A stretch of DNA of 9,765 bases. Source: Megamonas sp. UBA1799. GTDB lineage: Bacteria > Bacillota > Negativicutes > Selenomonadales > Selenomonadaceae. Shown here piece by piece: positions 1-5,699 of the stretch (its first letter is position 1; each line of letters starts with the position of its first letter). The stretch lies in assembly GCA_002319815.1 (NCBI GenBank), contig DCFR01000068.1, forward strand, positions 1 to 9,765. The letters are read 5' to 3'. The notes below the pieces were generated by a model. The model had not been told where the DNA came from, ran no database searches, and worked only from the letters and a program-made list of their open reading frames with translations. The position numbers were made by a program, and so were the translations under genes.

Positions 1-21
1 ACATTTAGATGTTACGCAATA

Positions 22-204
22 CTAGCACCCCCGCCGCTCCCCGTACCCCCTTGGCTCTCCTTCGAAAGGAGAGCTGGCGCGCAGCGCCTGAGAGGTCGAG
101 GCCGGAAGGTGCCACGCTGACGAATACGTAACGGCAAGCCGCTGACACACGGCTTGACCTCTCCGCCCTTCGGGCACCTCTCCTGACCCAGGAGAGGCAA
201 GTAT
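22..204. repeat. Structured intergenic repeat, copy 1
   Basis: This is about 92% identical, without indels, to 335-517 (14 differences over 22-201). It folds on paper into several perfect hairpins: 54-62 with 66-74 (9 bp), 76-80 with 84-88 (5 bp), 165-168 with 172-175 (4 bp) and 177-185 with 189-197 (9 bp). A long-range helix pairs 91-100 with 153-162. The ends of the core are inverted relative to each other (CCTTGGCTCTCC near 50-60, GGAGAGGCAAG at 191-201), giving a MITE- or REP-like layout of about 152 bp. It has no coding capacity of its own. It could be a non-autonomous mobile palindrome or a structured transcript; the sequence alone does not decide. Confidence 0.85.
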
Positions 205-334
205 ACAACGAGCTGCGCCGTCACAGACGGTCATGATTTCGACCCAAGAAGGGTACGTACAATAAACCAGTCACTATTCGTACCCCCTGCAACGAACATT
301 TGACGATCTGACCACAAGAAGCCTTCGCAACCAC
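205..334. other. Spacer between the two repeat copies
   Basis: No gene is visible. It holds a short match to the repeats' leader, CGTACCCCCT at 280-289, also found at 42-51 and 355-364. It also has a partly inverted version (GGGTACG around 251-257, preceded by CCAAGAA). ACATTT occurs here at 296-301 and again at the very start of the window, so the homologous unit may be longer than the 183 bp that align cleanly. Confidence 0.4.
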
Positions 335-517
335 CTAGCACCCCCGCCGTTCCTCGTACCCCCTTGGCTCTCCTTCGAAAGGAGAGCTGGCGCGCAGCGC
401 CTGAGAGGTCGAGACCGGAAAGTACCGCTCCGACGAATACGTAACGGCAAAGCGCTGCAAAACGGCTCGACCTCTCCGCCCTTCGGGCACCTCTCCTGAC
501 CCAGGAGAGGCAAGCAT
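335..517. repeat. Structured intergenic repeat, copy 2
   Basis: This is the second copy, in the same orientation as 22-204 and exactly 313 bp away. All hairpins of copy 1 are kept. The long-range helix is fully Watson-Crick here: 468 is C, where copy 1 has a T that forms a G-T wobble. Of the 14 differences between copies, 12 fall in the central segment (equivalent to 101-155 of copy 1). The 50 bp before it and the 46 bp after it are identical. The copy ends 22 bp before the terminator stem of the S41 protease gene. Confidence 0.85.
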
Positions 518-533
518 GCCGCAGCATTTCGAC

Positions 534-577
534 AAAGGAGGCGGCACATATCATGACGATATGTGCCGCCCCTTTTG
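534..577. terminator. Intrinsic terminator, probably bidirectional, after the S41 protease gene
   Basis: A perfect 13-bp stem (540-552 with 558-570) closes a 5-nt loop. The stem is flanked by AAAGG on one side and CCTTTT on the other, so it has a T-rich run after the stem in either direction. It lies 14 bp past the stop codon of the minus-strand S41 gene and is the obvious end of the ftsEX-envC-ctp transcript. It could also stop a plus-strand transcript coming from the repeat region. Confidence 0.8.
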
Positions 578-584
578 TTCTTAT

Positions 585-1745
585 TTACTGCGCTATTTTC
601 TCTTTCATGACATCGATCGCTTTCAGCAGCTGTACATCTTTCTGCGCCGACGGATCCATATCCACTTTGACATCCGGTTCAATGCCCGTCCCATCAATAC
701 TGCGTCCGCTCGGAGTGTAATATTTGGCAATGGTCAGTTTCAATGCATCGCTTTCATTCATCGGAATCACGACCTGCACCGATCCTTTACCATATGATTT
801 CGTCCCAACCAGCGTTGCCGCCTGCGTATCCTGCAAAGCGCCCGCCAAAATTTCGGAAGCGCTGGCGCTGTTACCGTCAATCAGAACAACAATCGGATAC
901 TTGGAATCCTCCAGCTTCGAATCATGTTCTTCCCGGGTTCCATCCCGCTGCACTACCGATACAATCGGCCCCTTAGGCACAACCATATTGGCAATTTCCA
1001 CACAGCTGGTGATCAAGCCGCCTGGGTTCCCGCGCAGGTCAATAATCAGGCCTTTCATATCCTGGCCTTCCAGCCGCCCGAGACAATCCTTAAATTCCTG
1101 CCCCGTCTTTTCACTGAATGATGCAATCCGGATATAGCCAATGCCATCGGGCAGCATTTGTTCTGCCGCCGTCTGCAAATGAATGCTGCTGCGCTGAATC
1201 GTATAATCCTGATCGTCTTCACCCTGCCGATGAATTCGCAGCACCACGTTCGTACCAATCTCGCCGCGAATCCGCATGGCCACCTCTTCTGGTTCAATAT
1301 CTTTTGACAAGACGCCGTCTACGGCCACAATCTCATCTCCCGGCTGGAGACCGGCTTCCTGGCCCGGCGTTCCGTCCATAACCGACATGACCGTGACTTT
1401 CTGATCTTTAAAGCCCATCACGACGCCGATGCCGCCAAAGGATCCCGAAGTGTGATCCTGCAGTTTACGATACATCGACGGATCCAGATAAATGGAATGC
1501 GGATCTCCCAGTGACTTTACCATACCGGAAATAGCCCCATCCATCAGCTTGCCATCATCGACCGGATTAACATATTGCGATTCGATAAAACGTTTGGTCG
1601 CAAAAAAACGCATCAGATCCACGGTTTTCTGCAGGTTAAGATTCAACAGCAGCGCTAACCCTGCCAAAGTCAGGAAAACGGATAAAACGGCCACGCCAAT
1701 GACGCCTAAAATACATTTCTTTTTCCCTTTTAACATCTTTAACAT
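585..1745 (-). CDS. S41 family carboxy-terminal processing protease with PDZ domain
   Basis: A membrane-anchored CtpA/CtpB/Prc-type serine protease of 386 residues that would cleave proteins from their C-terminal end on the outer face of the cytoplasmic membrane. Residues 11-36 form one hydrophobic anchor. A PDZ domain covers about 102-175 (GIGVVMG, then AGLQPGDEI). The S41 domain follows, with DLRGNPGG at 236-243, the nucleophile in GNSASASEI (Ser295) and Lys320 and Gln324 in SYGKGSVQ. The Ser-Lys spacing of 25 and Lys-Gln of 4 match CtpB and Prc, so it should be active. I chose ATG at 1745, with GGTGA 10 nt upstream. A TTG at 1781 would add 12 residues and overlap the stop of the M23 gene, but has no Shine-Dalgarno sequence. 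It is last in the ftsEX unit. Its targets are unknown; envelope hydrolases or their regulators are plausible. Confidence 0.93.
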   Translation of the reverse strand: MLKMLKGKKKCILGVIGVAVLSVFLTLAGLALLLNLNLQKTVDLMRFFATKRFIESQYVNPVDDGKLMDGAISGMVKSLGDPHSIYLDPSMYRKLQDHTSGSFGGIGVVMGFKDQKVTVMSVMDGTPGQEAGLQPGDEIVAVDGVLSKDIEPEEVAMRIRGEIGTNVVLRIHRQGEDDQDYTIQRSSIHLQTAAEQMLPDGIGYIRIASFSEKTGQEFKDCLGRLEGQDMKGLIIDLRGNPGGLITSCVEIANMVVPKGPIVSVVQRDGTREEHDSKLEDSKYPIVVLIDGNSASASEILAGALQDTQAATLVGTKSYGKGSVQVVIPMNESDALKLTIAKYYTPSGRSIDGTGIEPDVKVDMDPSAQKDVQLLKAIDVMKEKIAQ

Positions 1746-1777
1746 CAATTGAATTTCACCAAATTTCCTGCCCGCTC

Positions 1778-2905
1778 TCAAAGATAACTAAGCGGACTGA
1801 CCGGCTCGCCGTTCACGCGAACTTCAAAATGGCAGTGTGGTCCGGTCGAATTGCCCGTCGAGCCACAATAAGAAATGACCTGCCCCTGTGCGACGGTCTG
1901 CCCTTCGCTGACCGCCAGCGATTGATTATGCCCGTAAAGCGTGGTAACTCCGCCGCCGTTGTCCAGAATCACCGCATTGCCATAGCCGCTGATCCAGCCG
2001 GCGTAAATGACTGTGCCTGCCGCCGCTGCCCGGATTGGATCGCCATAGTCCCCGGCAATATCGATGCCGCTGTGGAACCGGCTGTCACCGGTAATCGGAT
2101 GCACCCGCCAGCCGAAGGGAGAGGTGATCTCCCCCGAAATCGGCCAGATCATCGCGCCGGACCCGGAAGGCGATCCGGCATATTGGTATCGGCTCATGCG
2201 AATGAGATTTTCCACTTGCTTAGACGCTGCGATCAATTCCTGATAGGCACGTTCCGAAGTATCCCGGTCATATCTCATTTTATCCATCAAGCGGTCCTTC
2301 GCCCGCTTTTTATCCAGCATGTCATCCCGCTTGCTCTTCGCGTCCGCTACCAGCAGCACCTGCGCCGCTTTGTCTTTTTCCAGCGCGTCCCGGGCCGTCA
2401 CGACCGTCTGCCGATCCTGCTGCACCTTGCTTACCAGATCATAGTCATATTTGATGATACGCTTCAGAATATCCATCCGTGTCATAAAATCAGAAAAATC
2501 CTGCGCACCAAACAACACATCAATATAACTCAGCTGCCCATGAATATAAATGTCACGCACGCGGCGTTCCAAAAGTTTGCTCTTGACCGCCAGCTCCTGC
2601 TCCGTCTTTTCCAGCAAAGTCTGATTGTCATCAATTTTTGTCTCGGTAGCATTCAGCTGATCCCGGACCGTCTGATATGCTGCCGTCGCGTCGTCCGCCT
2701 CCGCCTGCAGCTGCCGCAGCTGCTCGGAAATCGTATCCATACGCGACTGCACTTTATTCGTCTTTTGCTGCTGTTCTGCCGCCTGATTCTGCAGGCTCTC
2801 CAACTTGTCCTCCAGCGATTCCTCCGCCCATGCCGCCTGCACCGGCGCTAACAGCAGCGACAGACTGAGAATCGCTCCTATCCAACGTTGTCTGTTCAGT
2901 TTCAT
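1778..2905 (-). CDS. Secreted coiled-coil M23 murein hydrolase, EnvC/PcsB/CwlO-like FtsEX partner
   Basis: A 375-residue exported protein. Residues 1-27 are a signal peptide (basic start, Leu-rich core, cleavage after AWA). Residues 28-235 are rich in Gln, Lys, Asp and Leu heptads and form a long coiled coil, as in EnvC and PcsB, where this part contacts FtsX. A Ser/Gly linker near 243-250 leads to a LytM/M23 domain (about 252-375). The zinc ligands are present: His278 and Asp282 (HSGID) and His359. The catalytic histidines are also present: His326 (YGHN) and His357 of HCH. The M23 site is therefore intact, unlike E. coli EnvC, which lacks metal ligands and only activates amidases, so direct endopeptidase activity is likely. 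The gene starts 15 bp after ftsX, with GAGGAG about a dozen bases upstream. Role inferred: septal or peripheral peptidoglycan cleavage controlled by FtsEX. Confidence 0.93.
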   Translation of the reverse strand: MKLNRQRWIGAILSLSLLLAPVQAAWAEESLEDKLESLQNQAAEQQQKTNKVQSRMDTISEQLRQLQAEADDATAAYQTVRDQLNATETKIDDNQTLLEKTEQELAVKSKLLERRVRDIYIHGQLSYIDVLFGAQDFSDFMTRMDILKRIIKYDYDLVSKVQQDRQTVVTARDALEKDKAAQVLLVADAKSKRDDMLDKKRAKDRLMDKMRYDRDTSERAYQELIAASKQVENLIRMSRYQYAGSPSGSGAMIWPISGEITSPFGWRVHPITGDSRFHSGIDIAGDYGDPIRAAAAGTVIYAGWISGYGNAVILDNGGGVTTLYGHNQSLAVSEGQTVAQGQVISYCGSTGNSTGPHCHFEVRVNGEPVSPLSYL

Positions 2906-2920
2906 CCTGCCACCATCTCC

Positions 2921-3808
2921 TCAGGCCTTCAAAAAGCGCTTCAGCGAAATCGTGCTGCCCAAAGCGCCGATAATCATTCCGCTGAGCAGAATGGTCAGGC
3001 TGATATAATTCAGGAATGGGTATGTCGGAATCAGCGGAAAATACGCCAGTGTATTATAAATCTTTGCCGCGATCATCCCGTAGGCACTGCGCAGCGCCAG
3101 CGCGGCAATAATACCGCCGCCGCAGCCCAGCACAATACCTTCGAGCAGAAACGGCCAGCGGATAAACCAATCCGTGGCGCCCACATATTTCATGATAGCA
3201 ATTTCCTTACGCCGCGCAAAAACCGTCAGCCGGATCGTATTGGAAATAATAAACAGCGTCGCCCCGGCCAGAACCGCCATGAGAGCAAGTCCGAAGATAC
3301 GGATCAGGCGGGTAATGTCGAAAAGATGTTCTACGACATCCTGCCCGTATTTTGCCGATTCTACACCGCTGTAATTGCTGATTGCCGCCGCAGCCGTCTT
3401 GACAAGCTCCGGCTGCTTGACCGTAACCTCAAAAGAATCGGGGAGCGGATTGGTATCGCCGAGCGCATCCAGTAAAAACTTCTGATCGCCCAGCCGCTCT
3501 TTAAACCGTTCCATAGCTTTCTCTTTGCCCACGAACGTCACCGACGCAATACCCTGCATATTCTGCAGATCATCCTGCAGATCCTTCACGTCTTGTTTGG
3601 ATATATCTTCTTTGAGATAGACGCTGATTTGTACTTGTGATTCCAGCGAAGACGCCATCCGGTTCATATTCATGACAATAATGAGAAACATGCCCAGAAT
3701 AAACAAAGACACGGCTACCGTGGCAATCGAAGCCACCGACATCCAATTATTGCGCTTGAGAGAAAAAAATACCTCGCGGATAAAATACTCGCTTGTTCTA
3801 ATTTTCAT
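2921..3808 (-). CDS. ftsX: Cell division ABC transporter, permease subunit FtsX
   Basis: A 295-residue membrane protein that pairs with the FtsE ATPase to couple ATP hydrolysis to activation of an extracytoplasmic peptidoglycan hydrolase. Four transmembrane helices are visible at about 24-46, 168-190, 218-238 and 266-288. An extracytoplasmic domain of about 120 residues lies between the first two (ISVYLKEDIS, VTFVGKEKA, NPLPDSFEV are family hallmarks). The conserved cytoplasmic segment RRKEIAIMKYVGAT (199-212) couples to FtsE. The start chosen is ATG at 3808, just downstream of a GGGGGG ribosome binding stretch. It gives the usual family length and overlaps the end of ftsE by 11 bp, implying translational coupling. 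An in-frame ATG at 3862 lies deeper in ftsE and would add 18 residues; it is less likely. Confidence 0.96.
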   Translation of the reverse strand: MKIRTSEYFIREVFFSLKRNNWMSVASIATVAVSLFILGMFLIIVMNMNRMASSLESQVQISVYLKEDISKQDVKDLQDDLQNMQGIASVTFVGKEKAMERFKERLGDQKFLLDALGDTNPLPDSFEVTVKQPELVKTAAAAISNYSGVESAKYGQDVVEHLFDITRLIRIFGLALMAVLAGATLFIISNTIRLTVFARRKEIAIMKYVGATDWFIRWPFLLEGIVLGCGGGIIAALALRSAYGMIAAKIYNTLAYFPLIPTYPFLNYISLTILLSGMIIGALGSTISLKRFLKA

Positions 3809-4484
3809 AACCGTATACCCCCCGCGCTTCATCCCGCACGATACGGCCATCTTCAATCGCAATCACGCGTTTTTTCATCGTATCCACAATCGTTTTATCA
3901 TGCGTTGCCATGACAATCGTTGTTCCCGCCGTATTAATGCGCTTAAAAATATCCATGATGCCCCAGGAGGTTTCCGGGTCCAGATTGCCGGTGGGTTCAT
4001 CGGCAATCACGATCGCCGGATCGTTGACAATTGCCCTGGCAATAGCCACGCGCTGCTGCTCGCCGCCCGATAGCTGATTGGGAAAACATTTATACTTGTC
4101 CCGCAGCCCGACGACATCGAGCACCGCATTCACACTGCGCTGCAGCAAACGGCGCGGCGCCTCAATAACCTGCATGGCAAACGCAATATTCTCAAATACG
4201 GTTTTATCCGGCAGCAAACGATAATCCTGAAAAATAACGCCGAGTCCGCGCCGGAGATAAGGAACTTCGCCATGCGGCATATGTACTACATCGTGTCCAT
4301 TAATTTGGAGAACGCCTTCCGATGGCAATACTTCGCGCAGCAACATTTTGATAAAGGTCGATTTGCCGGCGCCGCTTGCCCCGACAAGGAATACGAACTC
4401 ACCCTTCGCGATATCAATACTGACATGATCCAGCGCCACTGCGCCATTTTCATAAGTCTTGCAAACATTCTTCATATGGATCAT
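3798..4484 (-). CDS. ftsE: Cell division ABC transporter, ATP-binding subunit FtsE
   Basis: A 228-residue cytoplasmic ATPase that forms the FtsEX complex with the next gene. All nucleotide-binding motifs are intact: Walker A GASGAGKST (35-43), Q-loop Gln86 in IFQDYRLL, signature LSGGEQQR (138-145), Walker B IVIADEP with catalytic Glu163, and switch His195 in ATHD. The opening MIHMKNVCKTYENG is typical of FtsE. I place the start at ATG 4484, about 12 nt after GGGGAGG, which gives the standard length. A GTG at 4514 would add 10 residues and is an alternative. The gene follows csaB after a gap of about 115 bp holding a terminator-like hairpin, so it may begin its own transcript. Its 3' end overlaps ftsX by 11 bp. 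Confidence 0.96.
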   Translation of the reverse strand: MIHMKNVCKTYENGAVALDHVSIDIAKGEFVFLVGASGAGKSTFIKMLLREVLPSEGVLQINGHDVVHMPHGEVPYLRRGLGVIFQDYRLLPDKTVFENIAFAMQVIEAPRRLLQRSVNAVLDVVGLRDKYKCFPNQLSGGEQQRVAIARAIVNDPAIVIADEPTGNLDPETSWGIMDIFKRINTAGTTIVMATHDKTIVDTMKKRVIAIEDGRIVRDEARGVYGYEN

Positions 4485-4532
4485 CGGCCGTATGTTCCTC
4501 CCCTCATCCAGCACATCCTTACGGATTTCTTT

Positions 4533-4538
4533 ATTCTA
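4533..4538 (-). promoter_or_regulatory. Possible -10 element upstream of ftsE
   Basis: TAGAAT matches the sigma-70/sigma-A -10 consensus at 5 of 6 positions and lies 48 nt before the chosen ftsE start, downstream of the hairpin after csaB. The best -35-like hexamer, TTGCTG at 4560-4565, is 21 nt away, which is too far for a standard promoter. At a 17-nt spacing only a poor TGCTTT is found. It is offered only because the terminator-like hairpin implies a new start is needed here. Confidence 0.2.
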
Positions 4539-4570
4539 GTCCCACTTCCTGAAAGAAAGCAGCAATACGC

Positions 4571-4593
4571 AAAAGAGGCCGCGCTGCGCAGCC
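4571..4593 (-). terminator. Terminator-like hairpin after csaB
   Basis: In the minus-strand transcript a 7-bp GC-rich stem (4593-4587 with 4583-4577, one G-U pair, 3-nt loop) is followed at once by TCTTTT. The stretch before it is A-rich (end of csaB). It begins 5 bp past the csaB stop codon. The stem is short, so partial readthrough into ftsE is likely. Confidence 0.55.
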
Positions 4594-4598
4594 ATCTT

Positions 4599-5699
4599 TT
4601 ACCTTTTCTTTTTCCTGATAATCTCTAACGCCAGCTCGGCATTATGCGCCGCCAGCACGCGCAGCCCGGAAAGCAGCTCGGCATTCTTCGCCTGAAAATG
4701 TTCTTTATCCTGCCATTTCCGGCGCACCTCAGACAAAAGATCCTCCACCGTGATCCCCTGCAGATTGCCGGCCGAATGATCGCCCATCGAATCCATAAAA
4801 CGATCAATCTTGGGATCATAAGAAATGCCAATCATCGGCACTCCCATCACCCCGGCAAAAATCAAGGCATGCAGCCGAATGGAAATCAACAGATCCAGAT
4901 TGCCGGCAATCGACAAAAGCTCGCTGGTCGTATACTCATCCTTCAATACCGTCACCGGATGTTTGGTCTGCCCGGCAATCAGCTCCGCCACCTTGACATC
5001 TTCCGGATACTGCATCGGCAAAAACACAATGCGCGCCCCGAACTCCTCGGCGATCTGATCGGCGGCTTCGGCAATGACCTGCTTATAGTGCCGCCATTCC
5101 CGCCATTCCCGCACGGAAATTCCCACCACCGGCTTCGCTCCGTCGGCATGATAGCCGCGCAGAATCGCCCGGCCAATCCCCTTATCCACCGGATGAATCG
5201 CCAGCACAGGATCCGCTGTAACCTCAATATGCGGACGCGTCACCGCCAGACTCTGCAATTCGCCCAGCGACCCCTTGTCCCGCACCGTTATCAACGAAGC
5301 CCGGTTACTGATCCAGGTCATCAGGTGACGAGCAAAGCGGCCACAAACCGGACCCACGCCCTGTGCATAAAGCATAACCGGCGTTCCCACCAGCTGCGCT
5401 AAAAAGATCACGCCCAAATAATAGTACAGGCTGCGGCCGCTGGTGACATTCTGGAGCAGACTGCCGCCGCCGGAAATCAGCAGATCGGCCTGCCGGAGCG
5501 CCGCCAGAATATCAAAAACACGTATCCAGGAAACTGCCCGAACGCCATGACGCTCCGCTGTATCCTTTGGATTCGCCGAAATCACCGTTATATTCACTTT
5601 CGGGTCCAAATCGGATAGAACCTCGATCATTGCTGCCAGCATTGCTTCATCGCCGGCATTTTTTGAGCCGTAATATCCGGACACTACAATATTGCTCAT
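4599..5699 (-). CDS. csaB: Polysaccharide pyruvyl transferase, CsaB family
   Basis: A 366-residue member of the polysaccharide pyruvyl transferase family (PF04230). CsaB adds ketal-linked pyruvate from phosphoenolpyruvate to a cell-wall polysaccharide, creating the ligand for SLH-domain surface proteins. Visible signatures are the N-terminal GYYGSKNAGDEAML (9-22), SGGGSLLQN (76-84), AQGVGP (112-117), VGISVREW (192-199) and ISIRLHALIFA (272-282) followed by GVPMIGISYDPK. The length is normal and there is no membrane segment, so it should act in the cytoplasm. Its ATG overlaps the stop of the DUF5693 gene as ATGA, indicating coupled translation. In Negativicutes some SLH proteins bind polyamine-modified peptidoglycan instead of pyruvylated polymer, so the acceptor here is uncertain. 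An in-frame 9-bp duplication gives REW-REW near residues 197-202. Confidence 0.9.
   Translation of the reverse strand: MSNIVVSGYYGSKNAGDEAMLAAMIEVLSDLDPKVNITVISANPKDTAERHGVRAVSWIRVFDILAALRQADLLISGGGSLLQNVTSGRSLYYYLGVIFLAQLVGTPVMLYAQGVGPVCGRFARHLMTWISNRASLITVRDKGSLGELQSLAVTRPHIEVTADPVLAIHPVDKGIGRAILRGYHADGAKPVVGISVREWREWRHYKQVIAEAADQIAEEFGARIVFLPMQYPEDVKVAELIAGQTKHPVTVLKDEYTTSELLSIAGNLDLLISIRLHALIFAGVMGVPMIGISYDPKIDRFMDSMGDHSAGNLQGITVEDLLSEVRRKWQDKEHFQAKNAELLSGLRVLAAHNAELALEIIRKKKR

Larger units (their letters stand above)
1..539. other. Non-coding, repeat-filled intergenic region
   Basis: No credible gene is present here. Open frames exist on the minus strand in all three frames over each repeat copy, but they follow the repeat sequence itself, have no convincing ribosome binding site, and encode Arg/Gly/Ser-rich peptides typical of translated palindromes. 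The region contains two copies of a structured repeat (22-204 and 335-517) and a unique spacer, and ends at the terminator of the S41 protease gene. Whatever gene lies to the left is outside the window. Confidence 0.75.

Noticed and set aside
22..517. CRISPR array
   Set aside because: There are only two copies, about 183 bp long with a 130-bp spacer, and no cas genes; this does not fit CRISPR dimensions.
231..554. A 107-codon minus-strand open frame and several 67-91 codon frames over 5-549
   Set aside because: They follow the repeat copies in all three frames, the two copies yield similar peptides from the same palindromes, and none has a ribosome binding site or a recognisable domain.
1829..2851. 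A 340-codon plus-strand open frame
   Set aside because: It lies antisense to the well-supported M23 gene; its Arg/His/Ile-rich composition is the mirror of that gene's codon use and it has no domain.
4644..5402. A 252-codon plus-strand open frame
   Set aside because: It is antisense to csaB, with His/Arg/Gln-rich low-complexity content and no family resemblance.
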